NCBI GenBank assembly: GCA_018969385.1
Contig: JAGWYL010000005.1
Span: forward strand, 1-46,445
Direction of reading: 5' to 3'
DNA length: 46,445 bases
DNA from: Patescibacteria group bacterium
Lineage (GTDB): Bacteria > Patescibacteriota > Minisyncoccia > Phycocordibacterales > Phycocordibacteraceae
The position numbers and the translations under genes are program-made. This document shows, in pieces, positions 35,403 to 44,683 of this stretch (position 1 is its first letter; every line of letters begins with the position of its first letter). Below the pieces are notes generated by a model that was not told the DNA's origin, did no database searches, and worked only from the letters and a program-made list of their open reading frames with translations.

Positions 35403-36142
35403 GTCCGCTTTCTTTCGTCTCGCTCAACATAGAGAAACGGAAGCACCTCGACGCCGTACTTCCGTTCCTCGCAAAGCGAGCCGCGGACGTCGTCTGCGTG
35501 CAAGAACTCTCGGAGCTTGATATCCCCGCTTTCGAGAAGGAACTGGGCGCGTCGGCATTCCTGCCGATGTGGCGCACGGCGGACGACAGTCCGGACGGCG
35601 ACGGCCCCGGCACGCTGGTCGGAGTCGGCATCTTTTCCCGTCTCCCGTTCGTGAGGACGGATACCCGCTACTATCATCGCGCCGCCGCGGGTACGCCCAC
35701 GTTCGCGGATAAGAGCGTGGAAGAGAAACGCGTATCGCAGAACCTCGGCGTGCTGCTCGCGGATGTCGAGAAAGACGGCGTGACGTACCGGAGCGCGAGC
35801 ACGCATTTCACCTGGACGCCGGACGGGGAAGCGGATGAGTATCAGCGCCAGGATGTGCGCACGATGCTCGACCTCCTCGAATCTGAGGGAGAGTACGTAC
35901 TTTGCGGCGATTTCAATGCGCCGCGCGGCAAGGAGATATTCTCTGCCATTTCCGCGAAGCTCAAGGACAACGTGCCTTCCGAGTACGAGACGAGCATCGA
36001 CGGGAACATCCATCGGGCCGGCGCGCTTCCGTACATGGTGGACGGCCTGTTCTCGACTCCCGGCTACGCGGTGTCCGACGTGGAAATGCACTGCGGCGTC
36101 TCCGACCATTGCGCGCTCACCGCAACCATCAGACGAGCATAA
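35399..36142 (+). CDS. Endonuclease/exonuclease/phosphatase family protein
   Basis: FVSLNIEK..DVVCVQEL..YVLCGDFNAPRG..VSDHCALTATI. Confidence 0.85.
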   Translation: MSPLSFVSLNIEKRKHLDAVLPFLAKRAADVVCVQELSELDIPAFEKELGASAFLPMWRTADDSPDGDGPGTLVGVGIFSRLPFVRTDTRYYHRAAAGTPTFADKSVEEKRVSQNLGVLLADVEKDGVTYRSASTHFTWTPDGEADEYQRQDVRTMLDLLESEGEYVLCGDFNAPRGKEIFSAISAKLKDNVPSEYETSIDGNIHRAGALPYMVDGLFSTPGYAVSDVEMHCGVSDHCALTATIRRA

Positions 36143-36196
36143 CCCTGCGCCCCTTCTTGATTTTCCGATCGGTTCGCCGATCGATTCGCTCAAAAG

Positions 36197-36250
36197 CGCA
36201 AAGGCAAAATGTTACCATATATACATATATGGTAACATTTTGCCTTTGCG
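36197..36250. repeat. ATAT palindrome family, copy 3
   Basis: cgcaaaggcaaaatgttaccatatat-ac-atatatggtaacattttgcctttgcg. Confidence 0.95.
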
Positions 36251-36326
36251 GGAAGCGGGGCGCGTCTGCGGAGATTCGGAAGAGCTCGCACCGGTTCAGT
36301 GCGGCTTCGGTGTACTATGAGCGGGC

Positions 36327-36929
36327 ATGCGCGAATACGAGCTCAAGTTCCTCGCTGTCGAGCCGGAGGCGGTCGAAGCGAAGCTGCGCGTCATAGGCGC
36401 GGCGAAGGAGAAGGAATTCTCATACACGCTGCGCGCTTTCGATTTTCCGGGATTGCCGCTTGCGGGTAGGCACGCGTGGATACGGCTTCGCACGGACGGA
36501 ACGGAAACCACGCTCGCGTGGAAGAAACGGCTCGGCGTTTCCGTAAATGACGGGAGCGTGCGCGATGAGGGGATGGAAGAAGTGGAGACGGCGGTCGGGG
36601 ATTTCGAAACGATGACGATTATCCTGAAGAACCTCGGACTCATACAGAAATTTCATCAGGAGAAGAAGCGCATCCGGTACGTGAAGGGAGACATAGAGTA
36701 TGACCTCGACACCTGGCCGCTTATCCCGCCGTACCTTGAGATAGAAGGGCCGAGCGAAGAAGCCGCCGAGGCCGCCGCGCGCGAGCTCGGCTTCGACCCG
36801 TCCGACGCGAAGGTCTGTTCCGCATCGCAGGTGTATCGCGTGCACGGACTCGAAGTGAACGAATACGCGTTCCTCGGATTCGAGAAGCAAGTGAAGCATG
36901 CGGTTCCGCTTGAAAAGGTCGGTACTTAA
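36327..36929 (+). CDS. CYTH domain (class IV adenylyl cyclase-like) protein
   Basis: MREYELKFLAVE..IRLRTDGTETTLAWKKR..DTWPLIPPYLEIEGPSEE. Confidence 0.88.
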   Translation: MREYELKFLAVEPEAVEAKLRVIGAAKEKEFSYTLRAFDFPGLPLAGRHAWIRLRTDGTETTLAWKKRLGVSVNDGSVRDEGMEEVETAVGDFETMTIILKNLGLIQKFHQEKKRIRYVKGDIEYDLDTWPLIPPYLEIEGPSEEAAEAAARELGFDPSDAKVCSASQVYRVHGLEVNEYAFLGFEKQVKHAVPLEKVGT

Positions 36930-36935
36930 AACCGA

Positions 36936-36968
36936 GTAAAACTAGGACATCGGATGTCCTAGTTTTAC
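36936..36968. repeat. 33-nt perfect palindrome (16+1+16)
   Basis: gtaaaactaggacatc-g-gatgtcctagttttac. Confidence 0.95.
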
Positions 36969-37050
36969 CTCGAAACCCTTGGCGCCAAAAGATAGAGGGG
37001 CGGTCTGCAAGGATTGCAGCCGCCCCTTTCGTTTACTCCCTGAACTCGGC

Positions 37051-37440
37051 TTAGCTTACGTACCGGCGGACCGACTCCGTCGGAATCGGACTCGGGAATG
37101 TCCGAACCGGCGTCGTCCTTTCGAGGAAGCGAAGCACCGCATCCGCGTGCTCCGGCTCTGTAATCCAGACGAACCATCCGGGACGAACCCGCCGCAGATG
37201 CGTGAGGTCATCCCTCCCGGTGAGCGAGAAAACGAAGAGGTCCTCGTTCTCATGCAGCTTCAGGTGGTGCGTCGCCGGATGCAGCGGAGGCAGAACCTCC
37301 ACGAGCCCGGTAAGCGTGCGCTTGGAAAGCGTACGCCGCGTGCTCGAGACCCGTTCGATTTCAGCGTGTGAAATCAACAGGCGCTGCGCACCGGCGAGAT
37401 GGGCGGAATCCAAAAGGACTCCGCAGGCGTAAAAGATCAT
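37051..37440 (-). CDS. Hypothetical protein
   Basis: MIFYACGVLLDSAHLAGAQRLLISHAEIERV; GGGGG SD-like upstream. Confidence 0.6.
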   Translation of the reverse strand: MIFYACGVLLDSAHLAGAQRLLISHAEIERVSSTRRTLSKRTLTGLVEVLPPLHPATHHLKLHENEDLFVFSLTGRDDLTHLRRVRPGWFVWITEPEHADAVLRFLERTTPVRTFPSPIPTESVRRYVS

Positions 37441-37496
37441 ACAAACCCCCTTCAATCAGGTTGAGCGTATATTGTCGCACAATAAAGTATAAAAGC

Positions 37497-37524
37497 AACC
37501 CCGCGCCCGTGAGGGCGCGGGGTT
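37497..37524 (-). terminator. metK terminator hairpin
   Basis: aaccccgcgccc-gtga-gggcgcggggtt. Confidence 0.75.
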
Positions 37525-37541
37525 AAGCCATCCTGTGGGGT

Positions 37542-38597
37542 TTATCCGAGCTTTATGACCTCCTCCCAAGGCCGACCCGCAACGCCGAAGTGGCCGTATG
37601 CGGCCGTCTGCCGGAAGATGGGGCGCGTGAGGCCGAGTCGTTCGATGATAGCCTTCGGCTTGAAATCGAAATGCTTGGCGACCACGTTGGAGAGGTTCTT
37701 TCCGCTCTCGTCGAACGCTTCCACCATGACCGGTTCCGCGCGCCCTATAGCGTAGGCGACGGACACGAGCACCTTCGTGCCGAAGCCGTTCGCCACGAGG
37801 TTCTTCGCGACGAAGCGGCACATGTACGCCGCCGATCGGTCCACTTTCGTCGCGTCCTTCCCGGAGAACGCGCCGCCGCCATGCGGCATGAGGCCGCCGT
37901 ACGTATCCACCATTATCTTCCTGCCGGTAAGTCCGGCGTCCGCTTCGAATCCGCCCTGCACGAATCGTCCGGTCGGATTCACGAGGAGCTCGATGCCGGA
38001 TATGTCGCCGAGCACCGCGGGAAAGAGATGCTTCACGAGTCCCGCGCGCACATCCTCCAGGGTCGCATCCTCCGCGTGCTGGGTGGAGGTGAGCGCCGTA
38101 ATCACGCTGCCGTTCTTTATCGTCACCTGCGTCTTCCCGTCCGGACGCAGGAAGGGAAGCGTGCCGTCGCGGCGAAGCGCTTCGAGCTTCCGTGCGAGCG
38201 CATGCGCGAGCACCACGCCTTGCGGCATATACTCCGGCGTCTCGTTCGTCGCGTAGCCGTACATGATGCCCTGGTCTCCCGCGCCGCCGGTGTCGACACC
38301 CATGGCGATGTCGTTCGATTGCGCAGCGACCTTCACCAGGACATCAAGCGGCTCCGTGTAGCCGATATCGGCATACACTGCCCGCGCGATGGCTTCATAG
38401 TCCACCTTTGCGTTGGTCTTCACTTCGCCGCCGATCATGAGCGTGCCGTGGCTGCCGAACGTCTCCACCGCCACGCGGCTTTTCGGGTCTTCCGTAAGGC
38501 AAGCGTCGAGTATGGCGTCGGAAATCTGGTCGCAGACCTTGTCCGGATGGCCGGCAGTCACGCTTTCGGTGGTATAGGTTGAGAGAAGATGGAACAT
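37542..38597 (-). CDS. metK: S-adenosylmethionine synthetase
   Basis: TTESVTAGHPDKVCDQISDAILDA, GAGDQGIMYGYATNETPEYMP, GGGAFSGKDATKVDRSAAYM. Confidence 0.97.
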   Translation of the reverse strand: MFHLLSTYTTESVTAGHPDKVCDQISDAILDACLTEDPKSRVAVETFGSHGTLMIGGEVKTNAKVDYEAIARAVYADIGYTEPLDVLVKVAAQSNDIAMGVDTGGAGDQGIMYGYATNETPEYMPQGVVLAHALARKLEALRRDGTLPFLRPDGKTQVTIKNGSVITALTSTQHAEDATLEDVRAGLVKHLFPAVLGDISGIELLVNPTGRFVQGGFEADAGLTGRKIMVDTYGGLMPHGGGAFSGKDATKVDRSAAYMCRFVAKNLVANGFGTKVLVSVAYAIGRAEPVMVEAFDESGKNLSNVVAKHFDFKPKAIIERLGLTRPIFRQTAAYGHFGVAGRPWEEVIKLG

Positions 38598-38807
38598 AAG
38601 AATAGCTTACAGGTGACAGCAAACAGCTGACAGGGATACGAGATAATGCAAATGAATACGCTCCTTAGGGAGCGTATTCATAAGAATATCTGTCCCCGAA
38701 GGGCTGGAGGGGGCACCGTTTCCTTTCGGAATGGTTGCCGGCGGGTCATAAAGCCAGTTCTCTCGCCGCGCTCTGGATAGGTATTCAGTTGTGCGGATAC
38801 GATACCA

Positions 38808-38837
38808 TGCCCCGGGTCCCGTTGGGAAACGGGACCC
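38808..38837. terminator. Terminator-like hairpin
   Basis: cccgggtcccgtt-ggga-aacgggacccggg followed by a T-run; coordinates approximate. Confidence 0.6.
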
Positions 38838-38908
38838 GGGAACATTGCTTTTTCATGATAGATGTTATAATATGCACTCGTGCAATAGAAAACCCATGGG
38901 AGGGTTAC

Positions 38909-39223
38909 ATGGAGTTCGATTGTCTGTTTACGATTGACGGGCGGAAGTTTTCCGCCCGATGGGATGGCCACCGCTGGTCTGTCCACGAGTGGGTGGACGG
39001 GAAGTGGTATGACACGCACTCGCTTTCAGAATCTGCGCGCCGCGCCATCCTCGCGAAGTTCGGATTGCCAGTGACCGCGTGCGTGTTGCCGCTCTCGGAA
39101 GTCTTCCACGTGTCGCCCGCGGAGCTCCAGAAGTTCCGCGAGACATACGGCAAGACCTGCGGACGCGAAGCGTCCGTTGTCACGGGCGATATCACCGGCA
39201 TCGCGGCAGACCTGGCCGCCTGA
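38909..39223 (+). CDS. Hypothetical protein
   Basis: MEFDCLFTIDGRKFSARWDGHRWSVHEWVDGKWYDTHSL. Confidence 0.6.
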   Translation: MEFDCLFTIDGRKFSARWDGHRWSVHEWVDGKWYDTHSLSESARRAILAKFGLPVTACVLPLSEVFHVSPAELQKFRETYGKTCGREASVVTGDITGIAADLAA

Positions 39224-39438
39224 TCTTTCCCCAAGCGGGGATACGACGTTCCTGTTGGCATGGGAACGACCACGGGCGCATCAGGGGAAGAGCACCGCTC
39301 AACCCTTGATGCGCCCGCCTCTTTTTGTCGGTGTCGATTGGACACATGTATCGCCGCGGCAGGTGCAAGTCTCGCGAAAAGAGGAAGTGCAAGATTTGAT
39401 AAATCTGCTAAAGTTCAGAAACTACGATTCGTAGTCAT

Positions 39439-39512
39439 TGCGGGATCATCTAGTGGTAGGATGCGACTCTCTGAAAGTCGTCACCTTGGTTCGAATCCAA
39501 GTCCCGCAGCCA
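39439..39512 (+). tRNA. tRNA-Gln(CTG), CCA encoded
   Basis: tgcgggatcatctagtggtaggatgcgactctctgaaagtcgtcaccttggttcgaatccaagtcccgcagcca. Confidence 0.93.
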
Positions 39513-39707
39513 ACTCGTGCGAGATTATTCCGCCAGTGGGGGCATGCCGTGGTCGCTTTGGACTGTTGGTCGCGACCAAGATGCAAAGAACTACACGGTG
39601 CTCTACACAGACAATCGCCGTGTGTCACGGGTGTATGAGATGAGCATTGATGGCATGATCTGGAAGATGTGGCGAAACAATCCGCAGTTCGGTGTACAAT
39701 GCTAACT

Positions 39708-40238
39708 ATGTCAAACCCAGAAACAGCGGGTGTAGTAGATGCGAGCAAAGAGAAAATGCTCGAAGAGATAAGAGTGGCGAAGGGGAAAGCCCTGCCTTTT
39801 GAGGACATTCAGAGAATGAAAGATGTGCATAACGAGGCGACCAGAGCGTTCCTGCGCGGGGAAAGCTCATATGAGCAAATGCAGGAATCCTTTCATTCGC
39901 TCGATGACCAGGCGGGTGTAATTCAAAGAAAGAGCATCACTGAATTCATATCGCTATTGAGAGCAATCGGTCTTACCGATGAAGATACGAAACGGATTGC
40001 TGCTCACGAAAATGAACATCTGGTAGAAGCATTGACGCGTGGCGCGGAGCCACTGTATCAAATCCAATTTATGACCCGTACAGCAAGCGACGGCAAGATA
40101 CAGATGGGTATTTACCCGTCAGTCGCCGTTTATTGGCCGGATGACGTGCCGACCGAGAATATAAAAGAAGGTCTTACGTCCATTATTGCCGCTCCCGCGA
40201 AGCTGAGTTCTTCGGACCGAGCGAAGTTGGGCGAATGA
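39708..40238 (+). CDS. Hypothetical protein with HExxH-like motif
   Basis: RIAAHENEHLVEALTRG. Confidence 0.6.
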   Translation: MSNPETAGVVDASKEKMLEEIRVAKGKALPFEDIQRMKDVHNEATRAFLRGESSYEQMQESFHSLDDQAGVIQRKSITEFISLLRAIGLTDEDTKRIAAHENEHLVEALTRGAEPLYQIQFMTRTASDGKIQMGIYPSVAVYWPDDVPTENIKEGLTSIIAAPAKLSSSDRAKLGE

Positions 40239-40256
40239 ATAAAGACGTGGTCACAA

Positions 40257-40335
40257 CAGCGTCCTGGCGACCAATTTCATTCAGGTACGAAGTGCGTTAG
40301 AGAAAGGAAGGACTCCTGTGGTGGCGGCCAGCTCG
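40257..40335 (+). repeat. ~75-nt intergenic repeat R75, copy A
   Basis: gcgaccaatttc..gtgcgttagagaaagg..actcctgtggtggcgg. Confidence 0.7.
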
Positions 40336-41067
40336 TCAGAAGCGCGCTATTATTACAGAGTGTTTTTCATTCCAGCGACAGGTTTCTATCTCGTGCTCAC
40401 GATCCCATTCCTCTTCGTCTGGGGCGCTCTGTATGCTTACAGTAAGCGGACACGTACGGAGCAATGGCTCCTAAGTGTTGCGGGAGCTATCGTTGGACCA
40501 CTGAGCGAGATAATTTACGTGCGGGATTATTGGTCTCCGCAGAGCGTACTTCCGCTTCACTTCGGCTTCTTCGTGTTCATGCCTGAGGACCTACTCTTCG
40601 GGTTTGCTGTGGGCGGTATCGCCGCAGTGATTTATGAGGCGGTATTTCGATTGCGGCAACGTAAGGTGCGTGTCCATAAGAGATACGCCTCGATGCTGAT
40701 TGTCGCGTTCTTCTTCGTCGTGCTCGAGCTACTCTTGCGGCTTCACTGGAATTCAATCTATGCGTCAGCCGCTGCGTTCGTCATCGTGGCGCTTCCGATG
40801 TTCTGGTGGCGCTCGGATTTGCTTTGGGACGCGATCGGCTCCGGTGTCGGCACCGCTGCCGTCCTATTCCTCTGCTACGCGTTCGTCTTCGGCTTGACCG
40901 CGAATATTGATGCGCTTCTCCGAGAGGGGTGGCTCTTGTATGGAACGACATTCGATTGGCGTTTCCTCGGTATCCCGATAACTGAACTGACCTGGGCGTT
41001 TACCATGGGTTTCTTGATAGGTCCGCTGTATGAATTCTTGCGGGACAAGAAACTCGTTCACGCCTAG
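40318..41067 (+). CDS. Polytopic membrane protein, lycopene-cyclase-domain-like
   Basis: Multiple TMs; FFVFMPEDLLFGFAVGG, GIPITELTWAFTMGFLIGPLYEF; GTG start inside repeat is uncertain. Confidence 0.5.
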   Translation: MVAASSSEARYYYRVFFIPATGFYLVLTIPFLFVWGALYAYSKRTRTEQWLLSVAGAIVGPLSEIIYVRDYWSPQSVLPLHFGFFVFMPEDLLFGFAVGGIAAVIYEAVFRLRQRKVRVHKRYASMLIVAFFFVVLELLLRLHWNSIYASAAAFVIVALPMFWWRSDLLWDAIGSGVGTAAVLFLCYAFVFGLTANIDALLREGWLLYGTTFDWRFLGIPITELTWAFTMGFLIGPLYEFLRDKKLVHA

Positions 41068-41074
41068 CGGTCCC

Positions 41075-41150
41075 GCCAGCGTCCCAGCGCCAATTTCTCT
41101 TCGGACGAGGTGCGTTAGAAAAATGAAAGCGCTTCTGTGGTGCCGGTCAG
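41075..41150 (+). repeat. R75 repeat, copy B
   Basis: gcgccaatttctcttcggacgaggtgcgttagaaaaatgaaagcgcttctgtggtgccgg. Confidence 0.75.
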
Positions 41151-41210
41151 TTTACCCTGGAAGGGGAAATTGTCTTTTGTTCTATCTCTTGCTATTCTCG
41201 TATCCATAAA

Positions 41211-41430
41211 GTGTTGACGGGAATAGTAGGCGAAAGCCGAACCGACCCCTGAGCTGCGCAGCCTAATAAGTTGCGACGGAGACTGAGCCGTAAAACACAG
41301 ATGCTGATGTCGTAAACAGAGTCAGCTACAAAGGCCCAAGCAGCAATGGTTGGGTAAACGTAAGGTGGCACCACGAGAGAAGTCTCGTCTTTACTTGGAT
41401 CGAATGATCTTTGTAGAGACGAGGCTTTTG
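41211..41430 (+). promoter_or_regulatory. T-box-like leader (stem I, T-box sequence, antiterminator, terminator)
   Basis: Stem I base GTGTTgACGG(41211-41220)/CCGTaaAACAC(41288-41298), AGTA bulge; T-box AGGTGGCACCACG(41363-41375); antiterminator GTAAGG..TCTCGTCTTTAC; terminator CTCGTCTTTAC/GTAGAGACGAG. Confidence 0.8.
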
Positions 41431-41454
41431 TCTTACTCGCAAAAGGAGCGACAC

Positions 41455-41667
41455 ATGGACGCGATAGAGAAATCTATCAAACGACATCAAAAGAAGCTTG
41501 AGACGAAAATACAGCCGAAGGAAAAGAAGAGTGTGCCGTGGGGATGCGGAATGGGGTGGCCTGAGGCCAAGGATTTCCCGACCCGAGCGGACTACATTGC
41601 GGCCAGGCGAGCCGCTGACCCTGATTATGCAGCCGGCCATGACGGCAGATTGTGGGCGATAGTATAG
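41455..41667 (+). CDS. 70-aa hypothetical protein downstream of T-box
   Basis: [77 protein letters not shown]. Confidence 0.65.
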   Translation: MDAIEKSIKRHQKKLETKIQPKEKKSVPWGCGMGWPEAKDFPTRADYIAARRAADPDYAAGHDGRLWAIV

Positions 41668-41681
41668 GTTTCGCCGCAAGG

Positions 41682-41712
41682 CCCGCGGGATTACTCGCGG
41701 GCCTTTTTCTTG
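41682..41712 (+). terminator. Intrinsic terminator
   Basis: ggcccgcg-ggattact-cgcgggcctttttctt; coordinates approximate. Confidence 0.8.
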
Positions 41713-41725
41713 TATAGTTGAGAGC

Positions 41726-42055
41726 ATGATTACTTGGGAAGATTTTGAGAAAGTTGAACTCAGAGTCGGTACGATCATCGACGTGCAGGATTTTCCTGAA
41801 GCGAGAAAACCTGCCTACAAACTCACCATCGACTTCGGCGAATTCGGCATCAAGAAGTCGAGCGCACAAATCACGCAGCATTATAAGAAAGAAGACCTTA
41901 TCGGTCGGCAGATTGTCGGTGTCATCAACTTTCCTCCTAAGCAAATAGGTCCTTTCGTATCCGAATGCCTCACCACTGGCTTCGCAGACGAAAATGGAGA
42001 CGTGGTGTTAACTCAGCCCGAGCAGAAGGTTCCGAACGGCTCAAAGATGTTCTAG
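41726..42055 (+). CDS. tRNA-binding-domain protein (CsaA/Trbp111-like)
   Basis: [73 protein letters not shown]. Confidence 0.92.
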   Translation: MITWEDFEKVELRVGTIIDVQDFPEARKPAYKLTIDFGEFGIKKSSAQITQHYKKEDLIGRQIVGVINFPPKQIGPFVSECLTTGFADENGDVVLTQPEQKVPNGSKMF

Positions 42056-42060
42056 AGGTT

Positions 42061-42140
42061 CCAACAGCGTCACCACAGGAGTACTTTCATTTCTCTAACT
42101 CCGCGGACGAAGAAGAGAAATTGGTCGCCCGGAGGGTTAG
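42061..42140 (-). repeat. R75 repeat, copy C (inverted)
   Basis: Reverse complement gcgaccaatttctcttc..gttagagaaatgaaagtactcctgtggtgacgctgttgg. Confidence 0.75.
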
Positions 42141-42179
42141 CCAACTAGACAGTTTGAGTCGCTTCATACCATGCGCTAG

Positions 42180-43052
<873 letters not shown>

Positions 43053-43056
43053 CCGT

Positions 43057-43158
43057 ATGAAAACGGTCGATTGGAACGCAAAAGCGAAAGAAGTACTCGA
43101 GCGGACAGACATCATGGCACTCTCGACTTCGCGCCATAGGCATGGTGCTATACTTTAG
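43057..43158 (+). pseudogene. Truncated ORF resembling a split-barrel flavin protein N-terminus
   Basis: MKTVDWNAKAKEVLERTDIMALSTSRHRHGAILF*, stops abruptly. Confidence 0.35.
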
Positions 43159-43160
43159 CC

Positions 43161-43760
43161 ATGAACCCGAAAATATCCGGAATACTCATCTTCATCATCG
43201 TGCTCGCGACGTTTCTCACCGGCGCGGTAGCGTATCCGCACGTGGAAAGCGTACGGCTCGCGTTCGGCCTGCCGGCAATCCTGCTCGCGCTCTTCGGTCT
43301 CTGGGCGCTCCTGCCCCGGATAGACCCGGTCGCGAAAGGCTTTCCCGGTTTCCGCTATGTCTACGACCTCATCTGGATTCTTCTCACCGCGCTGCTCGCG
43401 TATGGCTATGCGCTCAAGCTCGGCCAAACGCTCGGCTGGCAGGTGGACGTGCTGCATGCGACTATACCGGGCATAGCCGTGCTCATCTTCGTGGCCGGCG
43501 CGCTTTTGACGCGCATACGCCGCAACTGGTTCTTCGGCGTCCGGACTCCGTGGACGCTCTCTTCGGATGAGGACTGGGCGAAGACGCACCGATTCGCGCG
43601 TCCGCTCTTCATGATAGCGAGCGTGTTCATCCTCATCGGCACCTTCACGCCGCAGTTCTGGAGTGCCGTGCTCCTCATCGGCTCGATTCTCGTCGCCGTC
43701 GTCTCAAGCGTCGTCTACTCCTATCTCGTCTTTCGTCGCGGACAGGCATCCGGCGGATAA
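43161..43760 (+). CDS. SdpI-like membrane protein
   Basis: IRRNWFFGVRTPWTLSSDEDWAKTHRFARPLFM. Confidence 0.85.
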   Translation: MNPKISGILIFIIVLATFLTGAVAYPHVESVRLAFGLPAILLALFGLWALLPRIDPVAKGFPGFRYVYDLIWILLTALLAYGYALKLGQTLGWQVDVLHATIPGIAVLIFVAGALLTRIRRNWFFGVRTPWTLSSDEDWAKTHRFARPLFMIASVFILIGTFTPQFWSAVLLIGSILVAVVSSVVYSYLVFRRGQASGG

Positions 43761-43818
43761 GCGGTCGCGTTCTCATTGATTCGCGCATTTGGCGTAGCGC
43801 GGTTGCTATACTTCGCGT

Positions 43819-44310
43819 ATGAATCCCTGGCTCGACTTCTTCGCGGTCGTTTCCGTGCAATTCTTTTTCTTCATGTTCCTCGCGTATCGGAAGCGTGCGT
43901 TCAATGAAATCACGCTCGGCCTCGTCGGACGAAGCGTTGCTGCGGGACTGATTTTCGGAATCGCTTTCGACCTTGCGGTCGGGAAGTATCTTGGCGTCTT
44001 CGAGTACGCGCTTCGGTTCGAGCCTCTGTTCCTCGTCCTGAACGGCGCGCTTTCGTACGGTCTGTGGATGCTCACCATCCGGCTCCTGCGCGATGAAAGC
44101 TTCCTGTCGTTCTTCGCGTGGACCATCGCAATCGGCGCGGTGTATGAAATCGCGGATTATCTGTATCCCGTATGGACGTGGACCTTCGGCGGCGGTTTCC
44201 TGTTCCAGGAAAGCATCGTCCTCCTCGCCGCGTACTGCGGGCTCGCGATGCTCGCCGCGTTCGTCGCCACATACGCGACGCGAACCACGTTCCGAGCCTT
44301 CAGGGCGTAA
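43819..44310 (+). CDS. Integral membrane protein
   Basis: MNPWLDFFAVVSVQFFFFMFLAYRKRAFNEITLG, multiple TMs. Confidence 0.65.
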   Translation: MNPWLDFFAVVSVQFFFFMFLAYRKRAFNEITLGLVGRSVAAGLIFGIAFDLAVGKYLGVFEYALRFEPLFLVLNGALSYGLWMLTIRLLRDESFLSFFAWTIAIGAVYEIADYLYPVWTWTFGGGFLFQESIVLLAAYCGLAMLAAFVATYATRTTFRAFRA

Positions 44311-44377
44311 GGCTGCGTTGCTTGGCCAGGGGTGACATATACGCAAGGCGGCTGGTGTACCATAGACCGTACGACCC

Positions 44378-44683
44378 ATGGAAGTAATCCTCGAGAATCT
44401 CATCCCCGTCGTGGCCGCCATCGTGCTCGGCGGCGCGATATTCATGCAGGGCACGCTGAATCCGGCGCCGCAGGCGCCGGTGGCGGCCGGCAAGCCGGCC
44501 GCCGCATCAAGCAGCGTCCCCGCTTCGCCTCCGGCGCAACCCGCGCCGGCGCAGACATCCGCAGCTCCCGCATCCTCCGCAACCGCGCCGGCGACGAATA
44601 CGGGAACCGCCACCGTGACCCACAGCATCAAGGGCGCGGGCGGCGAGCGTGAAGGCGGATTCTTCGGAGGATTCGACGACTAG
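44378..44683 (+). CDS. Small Pro/Ala-rich membrane-anchored protein
   Basis: N-terminal TM then low-complexity Ala/Pro. Confidence 0.5.
   Translation: MEVILENLIPVVAAIVLGGAIFMQGTLNPAPQAPVAAGKPAAASSSVPASPPAQPAPAQTSAAPASSATAPATNTGTATVTHSIKGAGGEREGGFFGGFDD

Noticed and set aside
38600-38700. SAM riboswitch upstream of metK
   Set aside because: Only a simple hairpin (gaatacgctcc-ttag-ggagcgtattc) is visible; no conserved SAM-I/II/III core could be recognised.
40257-42140. R75 repeats as integron attC sites (gcgttaga and ggctaac segments look like R'/R'' boxes)
   Set aside because: Copies A and B lack a matching R'' box, copy C is inverted relative to the nearby gene, and no integron integrase is in the window. 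Would need an attC covariance search.
43161-43760. SdpI-like gene as bacteriocin immunity in a toxin system
   Set aside because: No SdpC-like toxin or SdpR regulator nearby; SdpI-family membrane proteins are common without such function.
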